Assembly: GCA_948560485.1 (NCBI GenBank)
Contig: CAOXUF010000039.1
Span: forward strand, 1 to 12,644
Direction: 5' to 3'
DNA from: an uncultured Eubacterium sp.
GTDB lineage: Bacteria; Bacillota_A; Clostridia; Lachnospirales; Lachnospiraceae
Length of the DNA: 12,644 bases
The position numbers and the translations under genes are program-made. The notes below the pieces were generated by a model, which was not told the DNA's origin, searched no databases, and saw only the letters and a program-made list of their open reading frames with translations. Positions 1-6,752 of the stretch are shown one piece after another (within the stretch, counting starts at the first letter, position 1; each line of letters starts with the position of its first letter).

Positions 1-120
1 CTATTTCAATATTTTAAAACAAAAATACCATTTTCCGGATTATTTATTCTTAAAAAGGGTAGTGATATCCTTATAGGATTTTTTTACTATATACAAATAA
101 TAAATCCCAGGAGAACAAAT
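1..120 (+). other. Upstream region of the HTH regulator with a small hairpin
   Basis: No gene is seen here. A short hairpin (ATCCT at 67-71, loop TAT, AGGAT at 75-79) is followed by a T-run at 79-85. It could be a weak terminator of an upstream transcript or an attenuator, but the stem is only 5 bp. A clear AGGAG at 109-113 is the ribosome binding site of the gene starting at 121 (7-base spacing). I could not find a convincing -35/-10 pair. Confidence 0.35.
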
Positions 121-861
121 ATGGTTGTATATATTGATATTATAAAACGATTAATCCAATATCGTCATACTCATCACCTCACTCAGCTACAACTTGCAGA
201 AATTTTTTCTGTTACTCAATGCGAGGTAAGCAAATTAGAAGCAAATGAATATCGTATTTCTTACTATGACTTGTTGCAGCTCCATACAAAAACAAATTTG
301 GATATCGATTTTCTTATTACAGGAAAACTTGCTGAAAATACAATTTTTCATGTTCTTGAAAATAATTTGCTTCCTGTGCTTTCTGCAAAATACAGATATA
401 CTGATTTAATATTGTTTAGTTTAAATAACTTCTCTGGCCAGATATCCATTAATGAGAACAGACAAGAACACCTGAAAAATCTGCAACGCCTTCTGAGATA
501 CTCATTCCTATCTGGCAGTAAACAAAAAAATGATTGCTGGATAAATATCCGAAATGCTTTTGACTTAACACAGACACAAATGGCCAAAATTGTAGATGTT
601 GACATAAAAAAATACAGAAATATAGAGAAGGGGGAACGTACTGCCAATGCAGAACTTCTTATGAATGTTTATAATACCTTGGAAATCTATCCATCTTATT
701 TTATTTGTGGAAAATTAGAAAATTATCAATGTTTAGAAAAAATATTCCAAACCCTTTCCAAAGAAAATCAACAGGAAATGATTGAATTTTTAAAAGCAGG
801 AATAACGTTTATTAATCAGACAACAGAAAGTTTTTTAGAATATAAAAATCACGAACAATAA
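121..861 (+). CDS. XRE-like transcriptional regulator with two helix-turn-helix domains
   Basis: This 246-residue soluble protein has a Cro/C1-type HTH at about residues 6-66 (LTQLQLAEIFSVTQ, then EVSKLEANEYRIS, the usual helix 2-helix 3 and LE.G-like pattern). A second HTH_XRE-like stretch lies at about 140-195 (LTQTQMAKIVDVD, then YRNIEKGERTANAELLM). The linker (about 70-135) matches no domain I recognise. The start is set by AGGAG seven bases upstream. It is expected to be a DNA-binding cytoplasmic regulator. It sits directly upstream of, and on the same strand as, the surface-protein pair at 1068-2905, which has its own promoter and is its most likely target by proximity only. The ligand, operator and sign of regulation are unknown. 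Tandem HTH domains in one chain are less common than the single-HTH form and may let a monomer or dimer contact two half-sites. Confidence 0.8.
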   Translation: MVVYIDIIKRLIQYRHTHHLTQLQLAEIFSVTQCEVSKLEANEYRISYYDLLQLHTKTNLDIDFLITGKLAENTIFHVLENNLLPVLSAKYRYTDLILFSLNNFSGQISINENRQEHLKNLQRLLRYSFLSGSKQKNDCWINIRNAFDLTQTQMAKIVDVDIKKYRNIEKGERTANAELLMNVYNTLEIYPSYFICGKLENYQCLEKIFQTLSKENQQEMIEFLKAGITFINQTTESFLEYKNHEQ

Positions 862-900
862 ATAACAATTAATTTCATTATATATTAATATTTATTCTAT

Positions 901-913
901 ATTTTTCAAAAAT
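901..913. promoter_or_regulatory. Palindrome ATTTTTCAAAAAT just upstream of a promoter
   Basis: A perfect 13-base palindrome (6-bp arms around a central C) ends 5 bases before the -35 box at 919. By position it could be an operator for the upstream HTH regulator. AT-only arms in an AT-rich intergenic region can arise by chance, so this is only a candidate. Confidence 0.2.
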
Positions 914-918
914 GTTCC

Positions 919-947
919 TTGACGAAAGCGGTAAAAGATGCTAAAAT
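919..947 (+). promoter_or_regulatory. SigA-type promoter of the surface-protein operon
   Basis: TTGACG (919-924), a 17-base spacer and TAAAAT (942-947) match the vegetative sigma consensus well, with optimal spacing. Transcription would start near 953-955, giving a leader of about 113 bases before the ATG at 1068. It lies 58 bases after the regulator's stop codon, so the surface genes can be transcribed independently of the regulator. Confidence 0.65.
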
Positions 948-953
948 TTATGC

Positions 954-1049
954 AAACTGTAATCTACATGAATTTTTATCGTGTATTATTGTCCAGAGTC
1001 TATAAACTTTTGTCAAAATCTGCCGATATAACTGATGTAGTTATAGTTT
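954..1049 (+). promoter_or_regulatory. 5' leader whose two ends form a long stem
   Basis: AAACTGTAATCTACAT at 954-969, almost exactly at the predicted transcript start, is complementary to ATGTAGTTATAGTTT at 1035-1049. This gives 14 Watson-Crick pairs, one G-U pair and one bulged base. The 65-base interior contains further weaker complementarities (for example TTATCG with CGATA near 1025). The stem closes 9 bases before the GAGGAGG ribosome binding site. It does not match any riboswitch consensus I can recall. It could stabilise the mRNA, be a regulatory leader, or be a chance fold in AT-rich sequence. Confidence 0.35.
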
Positions 1050-1067
1050 AATAAATTGAGGAGGTTA

Positions 1068-1649
1068 ATGGAAGTTATGAAAAAGAACAATTCTCAAATA
1101 GGTTCTGCCTCACAGCAATCGGATATTATGGGTATAAAAGGCCAAAAATCAAAGTCTACAATTATAATTTTACTCATAGTGCTCCTTGTTGTTATTGCTA
1201 CTTTGGCCAGTGTTGTTTATTTTATTAACAAAAAAGAAGACAATCCATCTTCTTCTGTATCCAATGGACGTGGTACGATTGTTACATTAGACAACAAAGA
1301 TGAGATTCTGGCTGATTTGAATAATAAAGTGAGCGATGGTTTTTATGAAATTATGATGAATGTTGAATGGTCTTTCAAAAATGCATCCACACCATCTGAA
1401 GATGCATATGTTGCCAATCCTACTACCAATTCCAACACTGTTTATTTTGATGTTGTTGTTGACAGTACTGGCCAAACAGTATATGAATCTCCAATGATTC
1501 CTGTCGGCTATGCTTTACAGGATATCGCTTTAAAATCAGATTTGGCTGCCGGTACATATCCGTGTACTCTTACTTATCATCTGGTTGATGAAAATTCTGA
1601 AGATATAAGTACTTTAGCTGTAGGTGTAACTTTGAATATTGAAAATTAA
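1068..1649 (+). CDS. Single-pass membrane-anchored surface protein, function unknown
   Basis: Residues 1-30 form a polar, basic cytoplasmic N-terminus, about 31-53 (IIILLIVLLVVIATLASVVY) are one transmembrane helix, and the remaining roughly 140 residues should face outside. The outer part ends in alternating hydrophobic strands (YFDVVVDSTG, TYPCTLTYHL, VGVTLNIEN), which suggests a beta-sandwich. I do not recognise a named family. The reading frame is open from a TTG at 1056, but that lies inside the GAGGAGG motif (1058-1064), so it cannot be the start. ATG 1068 (6 bases after GAGG, 3 after the full AGGAGG) or ATG 1077 (12 bases after AGGAGG) are the candidates. The first is chosen, giving 193 residues, with moderate certainty. 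It is 44 bases from the secreted-protein gene and shares its promoter; the pair is probably displayed together. The layout loosely resembles WxL-type surface operons of other Firmicutes, without a clear WxL motif. Confidence 0.75.
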   Translation: MEVMKKNNSQIGSASQQSDIMGIKGQKSKSTIIILLIVLLVVIATLASVVYFINKKEDNPSSSVSNGRGTIVTLDNKDEILADLNNKVSDGFYEIMMNVEWSFKNASTPSEDAYVANPTTNSNTVYFDVVVDSTGQTVYESPMIPVGYALQDIALKSDLAAGTYPCTLTYHLVDENSEDISTLAVGVTLNIEN

Positions 1650-1693
1650 CCATCTCAAAATTAAAAAAATCTATTTCAAGGAGGAAATGACAA

Positions 1694-2905
1694 ATGAAAC
1701 TTAACAAAAAATTTTTATCATGTTTCATGGCGGCTACCATGATGGTAAGCCCTGCAACTGTATTCGCTGCCGATACAGTTAACGTTGCTAGCGGTACTGT
1801 AAATGGTTCAGGTACTGTTCATTATGTAAACACTCAGGTTTATAACATTATTTTACCTACAGACAAGGCTCTTGATTTCCATATTGATCCATATGGTTTA
1901 TTATCAATGACTGGTTCTGATATGACTGTGTCAGATGCTTTATCAAATGCTGCTGCTGCTGCAACTAATATTACATCAAATGCTACTGCTGTTATAAATA
2001 AGAGTAGTGTTCCTGTTAATGTAGCAGTAGAAGCAATGGTTCATAATGGTGATATTACTACTCCAATTGATGCTGCTAACCCTAGTGCTGCTGCTGTAAA
2101 TTTAGTAGATGATGTTTCAGATGTTATGTCTGCATCTGATGCTTCCCATGCTGGTGTATATCTTGCAATTACACCTATAAGTGGTGCTTCCATTACCTCA
2201 GTTACTACTGGTGCTGCAACTCAGGTTGCTGATTTGACATTAGATGCTGCTAATGTTGCTAATAAAACTGTTACAGGTGCTGTTTTTACATTAAGTGATG
2301 TTGCATTTAATCTTACAAACTCAACCCTATTAACTACTGAAGCATATGCTGTTACTTCAAATGCTGATTCTGCTAATCCTACTAAATTTAATGTTGATTT
2401 AAAGGGAATGCCGGAGGCATATAAGATTACATCTACATCTAGTGTTGCTGTACTGGATGAACCTACTGCTAATGGTATCCTTGGTAGAGCTAATTCTGGT
2501 GTATCATTTATGTTCAATATCTGTGGTAAAGTTGATTATACTTCTCCAATATGGCAGGAATTTGATCCTGATCAGAATGTAAATGGTCAGCAGAAAATCG
2601 AATTACAGGTGAAATTTATTATTACTAAAGTTAGTGATAAACCATCATATGTAAGTAAAACTACAATTAGTGCTACAGATAATACATTTGATGTAGTATA
2701 TCCTGATGGCGCTACAGCTATCTCATCTATTGTTATAACAAAAGTAGATGGTTCTAGAGTTACTTGGACTAGAGGAAATCAATATACTGTAAATGGTAAT
2801 ACAGTATCTATAAATGTTGCTACTATAAGCAGTAACGTTGGAGCATCTATAACTGTCACTTTTAATGATTCTGCACAAACAACAGCAATAGTTAATTTAA
2901 ATTAA
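1694..2905 (+). CDS. Secreted Ala/Thr/Val/Asp-rich surface protein, function unknown
   Basis: This 403-residue protein has a classical signal peptide: basic MKLNKKF, a hydrophobic core, then a VFA site with cleavage after about residue 25. AAGGAGG at 1678-1684, nine bases upstream, fixes the start. The mature protein is rich in Ala, Thr, Val, Asn and Asp and poor in Lys/Arg, with many predicted short strands. The last 85 or so residues (from about KPSYVSK) look like a separate Ig-like beta domain (FDVVYPDG, TVNGNTVSINVATISS, ASITVTFND). No LPXTG, transmembrane anchor or cell-wall repeat is visible, so retention at the surface would need a partner, possibly the anchored protein encoded just upstream. 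Codons are strongly biased to GCT, ACT and GTT (runs of gct at 1949-1960), more than in neighbouring genes, which suggests high expression. S-layer-like, pilin-like or adhesin roles are all possible; none is established. Confidence 0.75.
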   Translation: MKLNKKFLSCFMAATMMVSPATVFAADTVNVASGTVNGSGTVHYVNTQVYNIILPTDKALDFHIDPYGLLSMTGSDMTVSDALSNAAAAATNITSNATAVINKSSVPVNVAVEAMVHNGDITTPIDAANPSAAAVNLVDDVSDVMSASDASHAGVYLAITPISGASITSVTTGAATQVADLTLDAANVANKTVTGAVFTLSDVAFNLTNSTLLTTEAYAVTSNADSANPTKFNVDLKGMPEAYKITSTSSVAVLDEPTANGILGRANSGVSFMFNICGKVDYTSPIWQEFDPDQNVNGQQKIELQVKFIITKVSDKPSYVSKTTISATDNTFDVVYPDGATAISSIVITKVDGSRVTWTRGNQYTVNGNTVSINVATISSNVGASITVTFNDSAQTTAIVNLN

Positions 2906-2943
2906 ATATTAGGATTGCCTTGTATATAATCAATGATTGAATC

Positions 2944-3004
2944 AAAAAATGGGGCTGTTGCAAAAGTAGATAAATAATCTACCAGAGCAACAGCTCCATT
3001 TTTT
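2944..3004. terminator. Long hairpin terminator overlapping an IS terminal repeat
   Basis: The arms at 2944-2961 and 2987-3004 pair over 18 bp with one G-U. The GC-rich core (GGGGCTGTTGC with GCAACAGCTCC) is flanked by an A-run on the left and a T-run on the right, so it can work as a Rho-independent terminator in both directions. An inner helix, GTAGAT (2966-2971) with ATCTAC (2977-2982), lies in the loop. It ends the surface operon 38 bases after its stop. The left arm GGGGCTGTTGCAAAA (2951-2965) resembles insertion-sequence terminal repeats, and it sits where the decayed transposase next to it would have its downstream end. Confidence 0.8.
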
Positions 3005-3373
3005 CAAGGATTCCTGCTTCTCAAAAATTATTTTTGTTATTGCTAAATCCCTAATATTGCCATAAACCAAAATAAATTCTAGTGGAGATATTCCGTCATG
3101 TTAGTCTCTGATATAAATTCGTCGCATATTATATCTTTAACTGGATATATTGATATATTTCCCATATCTCAGGTATAACATCTTGACAAGTCCCATAGCA
3201 ATATCAACAAACAGTACATACCCTTTCATTGCTTTCAGTTATTTGATGATTTTTTCTTTTTCAGACTCTGACTTTATATTACACAGGAGAACAGGGCTGC
3301 CCTTTTTCTGGTAACTATCGAATTTTTGCATAGCCAAACAACAAAAGCTCCTATCTAGAAACAGGAGATTAGT
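3005..3373 (-). pseudogene. Decayed C-terminal part of a DDE-type IS transposase
   Basis: Read on the minus strand from 3373 down to about 3005, one frame stays recognisable but contains three in-frame stops. In order it gives TNLLFLDRSFCCLAMQKFD, GSPVLLCNIKSESEKE, a stop, GYVLFVDIAMGLVKM, a stop, a short stretch, a stop, and then LAITKIIFEKQESLKK. The LLFLDR block and the C-terminal pattern fit, from memory, IS4-like DDE transposases common in Lachnospiraceae, whose C-termini contain an IAMG...QML-like hydrophobic segment and an ITKII..KQE-like end. The downstream end abuts GGGGCTGTTGCAAAA at 2951, a plausible terminal inverted repeat. No matching second repeat is visible up to 3587, so the element is truncated as well as inactivated. 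The N-terminal two thirds are missing. The family assignment is from pattern memory and not from a search. Confidence 0.55.
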
Positions 3374-3587
3374 TTATCATCTGAAATCCAAGCTTATAAT
3401 GTGATTAGCTTGAACATGATTGTATTCATCATAGTATCACCTGTTTTTCTTTATTATATTAGAAATGGGAAACTATTGTATTACTAGGGATAAAATTTCT
3501 GTAAACAAAGCATAAATATTGCTTTGACTTTTGATTAAAACAATGACCAACATAAAGTATAAAAATTTAATTGTAAGAATTGTTATT
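3374..3587. other. Gene-free AT-rich spacer
   Basis: No gene is supported. On the minus strand an AGGTGAT-ATG near 3440 opens a frame of only 12 codons, perhaps another scrap of the decayed insertion sequence. CTCCT (3349-3353 region) and AGGAG about ten bases further on can pair weakly. No clear terminator is seen for the minus-strand regulator ending at 3588, whose transcript would run into this spacer. Confidence 0.4.
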
Positions 3588-4604
3588 CTAAAAATTATCA
3601 TATCTTAATTTTTGACAGCTATCTCTCACCATTAATTTACCTTGAAATTCTACCCTAACCTTTTCTTTATGTCCACCATTCATATGATCCTTCAAAATCA
3701 TAACCCCCATATGAGCCATTTCCTCCTTTGGTATATGTACAGTAGTCAACATAGGAGAAATCATAGAACTTTTTTCAATATCATCAATCGAAATAACAGA
3801 AATCTGCTCTCTAACCTTTTTAGGATATTTATTCAATTCTTCTAAAATACCAATACCTACAATATCATTCGCACATAAAATTGCTGATACTAATAATTGT
3901 TTTAACTTAATCTGTTGCAATAAACTTTCCATAACCTTCTTCCAATTTTCATTGGTTTGTGAAATATGAAAAATTGCATCATAATTTAATCCAATTTTAT
4001 GCTTAATCAAAAAACTGCTATATCCCACATATCTATTTTCCGAAGAACAATCTCCAATATATGCGATTTGTCTATGTCCAAGAGAAAATAAATATTCCAT
4101 AGCTATTGTAACTGCCTTTTCTCCATCGCAAACCACTTCATCTATATCTTCTTCGATAGGATTTCTCCATATTCCAATTATATTCTTTGTCTTTTTCTTC
4201 ATTTCTATGATGTTTTTATTGGGACATCGTCCCAAAATAATAATTCCATCTTTGTTACTTAATGCTGGTAATGAATCTTCTAACACAAAAATCCCCTTCA
4301 CTACTCCATGATGTTTTAATATTTCTGTTTCTACACATCTACTTAATTCATAAAAAAAAGGATCTTTTTGTAAATCATCTATTCTAGCCAACAAAATATA
4401 TATATTTGCTACTGATATTTGAACTTCCTTTCCTTTTTTCAAATTTCTTGCCGACTCGTTTGGAATGTAACCAGTTTCTCTTACTGCTTTCCATATCTTC
4501 TCTTTTAACTCTTGTGATGCGCAATTTGGCGATGTATTATTTAATACTCTTGAAACAGTTGATACTGATGTTCCTGCAATTTCTGCTATGTGCTTTAACG
4601 ACAT
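3588..4604 (-). CDS. LacI/GalR-family transcriptional regulator
   Basis: This 338-residue regulator has an N-terminal HTH at residues 3-23 (LKHIAEIAGTSVSTVSRVLNN, the family signature) and a hinge helix at about 49-57 (NESARNLKK). Leu55 is placed to wedge into the central CG step of an operator, as in LacI and PurR. It continues into a periplasmic-binding-protein-like effector domain (GIIILGRCPN, YLFSLGHRQIAYIGD, AILCANDIVGIGIL, ISVISIDDIE). The overall pattern is closest, as I recall, to EbgR-like regulators that sense galactosides, but the effector is unproven. The frame is open for 18 more codons upstream, but GGAGG seven bases before the ATG at 4604 decides the start. It is divergent from the ABC transporter operon, and two matching palindromic operators flank the shared region, so it probably controls both itself and the transporter. 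A LacI-type sensor for a sulfur-related transporter is unusual. Confidence 0.9.
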   Translation of the reverse strand: MSLKHIAEIAGTSVSTVSRVLNNTSPNCASQELKEKIWKAVRETGYIPNESARNLKKGKEVQISVANIYILLARIDDLQKDPFFYELSRCVETEILKHHGVVKGIFVLEDSLPALSNKDGIIILGRCPNKNIIEMKKKTKNIIGIWRNPIEEDIDEVVCDGEKAVTIAMEYLFSLGHRQIAYIGDCSSENRYVGYSSFLIKHKIGLNYDAIFHISQTNENWKKVMESLLQQIKLKQLLVSAILCANDIVGIGILEELNKYPKKVREQISVISIDDIEKSSMISPMLTTVHIPKEEMAHMGVMILKDHMNGGHKEKVRVEFQGKLMVRDSCQKLRYDNF

Positions 4605-4648
4605 ATTAAACCTCCAGTTTTTATACAATATTTCAAAACCATAATAAT

Positions 4649-4677
4649 ATTCTACCATAACAACTCAATGAAATCAA
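4649..4677 (-). promoter_or_regulatory. Promoter of the LacI-family regulator
   Basis: On the minus strand, TTGATT (4677-4672), a 17-base spacer and TAGAAT (4654-4649) form a good SigA-type promoter. Transcription would start near 4642, giving a leader of about 38 bases before the ATG at 4604. The operator at 4684-4693 lies six bases upstream of the -35 box, consistent with autoregulation. Confidence 0.6.
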
Positions 4678-4683
4678 CAAACA

Positions 4684-4693
4684 CAAACGTTTG
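4684..4693. promoter_or_regulatory. LacI-type operator, site 1
   Basis: CAAACGTTTG is a perfect palindrome centred on CG, the classic core of LacI/GalR/PurR operators. On the minus strand it extends to TATGCAAACGTTTGT, identical over 15 bases to site 2 at 4946-4960. It lies directly upstream of the regulator's -35 box in the divergent intergenic region. Confidence 0.7.
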
Positions 4694-4748
4694 CATATAA
4701 ATGAGTTGCTTTTTTTTTATTTTGATATATTATATTTATAGATAACTT

Positions 4749-4763
4749 AACTTCCTCGAAGTT
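4749..4763. promoter_or_regulatory. Inverted repeat AACTTC-CTC-GAAGTT in the divergent region
   Basis: Six-base arms are separated by three bases, between the LacI-type operator and the transporter genes. It could be a binding site for a second regulator or a small RNA hairpin (it is followed by TTTT). A single copy and a short arm make it weak. The rest of 4605-4931 holds the regulator's promoter, the operator and AT-rich sequence. A weak TGTACA-18-TATGAT (4804-4833) is the best forward promoter I can find for the transporter operon. Confidence 0.2.
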
Positions 4764-4931
4764 TTCTGGTCGTTTTATTTCCTTCGCAACTATTCCAGAA
4801 TAATGTACATAATAAAAGCTATGGCTATATGATTGCTGAAAAAAGGCATCTTTTGCCACTAGCATTAAATTATGATAGAGAGAAAGTTGAGAAAATAACT
4901 AATAACTATATATTAAAGGAGATTATTTATC

Positions 4932-5930
4932 ATGAAGAAAAAGTTATGCAAACGTTTGTTTATTATGTTCATTATCATAGCTGTGTTAGTAACATCTCTT
5001 CTATTGATGAGTTGCAAGAAAAAAGACAAAGAATCATCTACTACTGATGTGCGAGTAGCTTATTTCCCAAATGTTACTCATAGCTTAGCTCTTATTATGA
5101 AAGAACAAGGATACCTTGAAGAAGCTCTTGGAGATTCTTATAAAGTCAGTTGGACTGCTTTTAATGCCGGTCCTGCAGAAGTTGAAGCTTTATTTGCCCA
5201 AGAAATCGATTTAGGATTTATTGGGCCTGTTCCAGCTATTACTGCTAATGTTAAATCCCAAGGGGAATTTAAAATATTTAGCGGTTCAGCTATGGGTGCC
5301 GAAGCTCTTGTTATTAAGAAGGATTCTAATATTACAGATATAAAAAAGCTAATCAGAAAAAAAATCGCTGTTCCTCAGTTTGGAAATACACAACATCTAG
5401 CATTATTATCACTTCTCAGCCAAAATAACCTTGAAGTTGGTGAAGGTTCCAGCAAAATACAGATTATCGAAGCGGAAAATGCAGATATTGTCAATCTTCT
5501 GGACAGGGGCGAAATTGATGCTGCAATGGTCCCTGAACCATGGGTTTCTATGATTATAAAACAATCTGATGCCACTATTCTAATAGATTATGATGGATTT
5601 GGCGTCGATTCTGAAGGAGATTCAACAGCAGTTGTAATTGCAAATGAAGAATTCCTGAAAAAGAATTCTGAAGTTCAGGAATCTTTTATCAAAGCACAGA
5701 AAAAGGCTCTGGACTATTTAAATACAAATCCGGATGAAGCCTATAAAATCATTATTCAACAAATTGCAAATGTTACCGGAAAAGAATTGGATAGTGATAT
5801 TGTTAAATCTTCTTTTTCACGAATGAAGTTAGATACCAATATTCCTAAAAATTCTATCGATAATTTTTATAATGCAAGTGTTGAACAAGGATTTATAGAA
5901 AAATCCAATACTTCTATGTATATAGAATAA
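4932..5930 (+). CDS. ABC transporter substrate-binding lipoprotein, SsuA/TauA family
   Basis: This 332-residue exported lipoprotein has a basic start (MKKKLCKR), a hydrophobic core and a lipobox LMSC with Cys28 as the lipidated residue, then a charged linker. The mature domain begins about residue 40 with VRVAYFPNVTHSLALI, followed by EALFAQEIDLGFIGPVPA and GEIDAAMVPEPW. These are hallmarks of the NMT1/SsuA-like binding-protein fold used for aliphatic sulfonates, taurine, nitrate and some thiamine precursors. AAAGGAG at 4915-4921 supports the start (10-base spacing). It is first in a three-gene operon with its ATPase and permease. The substrate cannot be read from sequence. From memory, related transporters placed beside cysDN in solventogenic clostridia have been annotated as probable sulfate importers, and the cysD/cysNC/cysQ genes just downstream make sulfate or a sulfonate the leading candidates. 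Confidence 0.85.
   Translation: MKKKLCKRLFIMFIIIAVLVTSLLLMSCKKKDKESSTTDVRVAYFPNVTHSLALIMKEQGYLEEALGDSYKVSWTAFNAGPAEVEALFAQEIDLGFIGPVPAITANVKSQGEFKIFSGSAMGAEALVIKKDSNITDIKKLIRKKIAVPQFGNTQHLALLSLLSQNNLEVGEGSSKIQIIEAENADIVNLLDRGEIDAAMVPEPWVSMIIKQSDATILIDYDGFGVDSEGDSTAVVIANEEFLKKNSEVQESFIKAQKKALDYLNTNPDEAYKIIIQQIANVTGKELDSDIVKSSFSRMKLDTNIPKNSIDNFYNASVEQGFIEKSNTSMYIE
4949..4958. promoter_or_regulatory. LacI-type operator, site 2 (inside the first transporter gene)
   Basis: CAAACGTTTG lies 17 bases after the A of the start codon, encoding Lys-Arg-Leu-type signal-peptide residues. The flanks match site 1 on its other strand over the 15-mer TATGCAAACGTTTGT. The centres of the two sites are 265 bp apart. 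Its position suggests a roadblock or a looping repression complex together with site 1. Confidence 0.6.
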
Positions 5931-5961
5931 AAAATAATAATTTATTTAAAGGATTAAAAAA

Positions 5962-6708
5962 ATGCTTGAGTTAAAAAATATATGTAAACATTTCTCTAAT
6001 ACTAATCAAAATGTGTTAGAAAATATAAACTTAACAATTCATGATGGTGAATTCATTTGTTTGGTTGGTCCATCCGGAACTGGAAAATCTACTTTGTTAA
6101 ATATCATTGCAGGATTAGAGACTCCTTCTTCCGGAACCATTACATTAGATAACAAAAATATTTGCGAACCAGACAACGACAGAGTTATGATGTTTCAGGA
6201 ATCAGCACTTTTTCCATGGATGAATGTAATTAATAATGTTAAAATGGGATTAAAACATTCAGGATTATCCAAAGAAGAGCAGAAAAAAAAAGCTTACAGC
6301 TTTCTTAATATGGTTCGTATGGGAAAATATTCCGAATATAAAATTAATCAATTATCTGGAGGAATGAAACAACGTGTTCAGTTAGCCAGAGCGCTGGCTA
6401 TCGACAGTAAACTCCTATTAATGGACGAACCATTTTCTGCTCTGGATAAACAGACTACTAATCTTCTTCGTGCAGAAACCGCTAAAATATGTAAAAATAC
6501 TAAAAAAACTGTGATTTTGATTACTCACAGTGTAGAGGAAGCTGTATATTTTGCGGACCGTGTATTTCTTATGTCTGCCAAAGAACATACAATTACAAAT
6601 ATATATGAAATTGATTTAGAACGTCCGCGTCATATTGAGAGCAAAGAATTTCTTAACTATCGCAAAGAAATCCTTTATCAACTTCAAAATCATATGGATA
6701 ATATATAA
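5962..6708 (+). CDS. ABC transporter ATP-binding protein, SsuB/TauB family
   Basis: This 248-residue ATPase has a Walker A GPSGTGKST (36-44), a Q-loop in MMFQESALFPWM, the signature LSGGMKQR (131-138), Walker B LLLMDEP (151-157) with a D-loop SALD, and the H-loop His189 in ITHSVEEA. The ALFPWMNV block after the Q-loop is characteristic of the nitrate/sulfonate/taurine importer ATPases. The length is normal for the family. AAAGGA about nine bases upstream supports the start. It lies 31 bases after the binding-protein gene and 44 before the permease gene. It should power import by the membrane complex formed with the permease at 6753-7523. Confidence 0.92.
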   Translation: MLELKNICKHFSNTNQNVLENINLTIHDGEFICLVGPSGTGKSTLLNIIAGLETPSSGTITLDNKNICEPDNDRVMMFQESALFPWMNVINNVKMGLKHSGLSKEEQKKKAYSFLNMVRMGKYSEYKINQLSGGMKQRVQLARALAIDSKLLLMDEPFSALDKQTTNLLRAETAKICKNTKKTVILITHSVEEAVYFADRVFLMSAKEHTITNIYEIDLERPRHIESKEFLNYRKEILYQLQNHMDNI

Positions 6709-6752
6709 ATAAATGTCATAACTATCATTAATAATTCAAAAGGATATACAAA

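Noticed and set aside
67..85. Hairpin with T-run as a full terminator
   Set aside because: A 5-bp stem with a 3-base loop is weak, and the upstream gene it would end is outside the window; it is kept only as a note.
1940..2110. Repeated gct triplets as a microsatellite or tandem repeat
   Set aside because: They are alanine codons in a biased, Ala-rich coding sequence and do not form a regular DNA repeat.
4605..4658. A longer LacI-type regulator starting at 4658
   Set aside because: GGAGG seven bases before 4604 and the family start MSLKHIAEIAG favour the shorter form; the longer one would begin within its own promoter.
4674..4865. A 63-codon minus-strand frame in the divergent region
   Set aside because: It overlaps the LacI-type operator and lacks a ribosome binding site or any recognisable domain; it also has an unlikely composition.
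4829..5047. A 72-codon plus-strand frame overlapping the start of the binding-protein gene
   Set aside because: It is out of frame with the clear lipoprotein signal and has no ribosome binding site.
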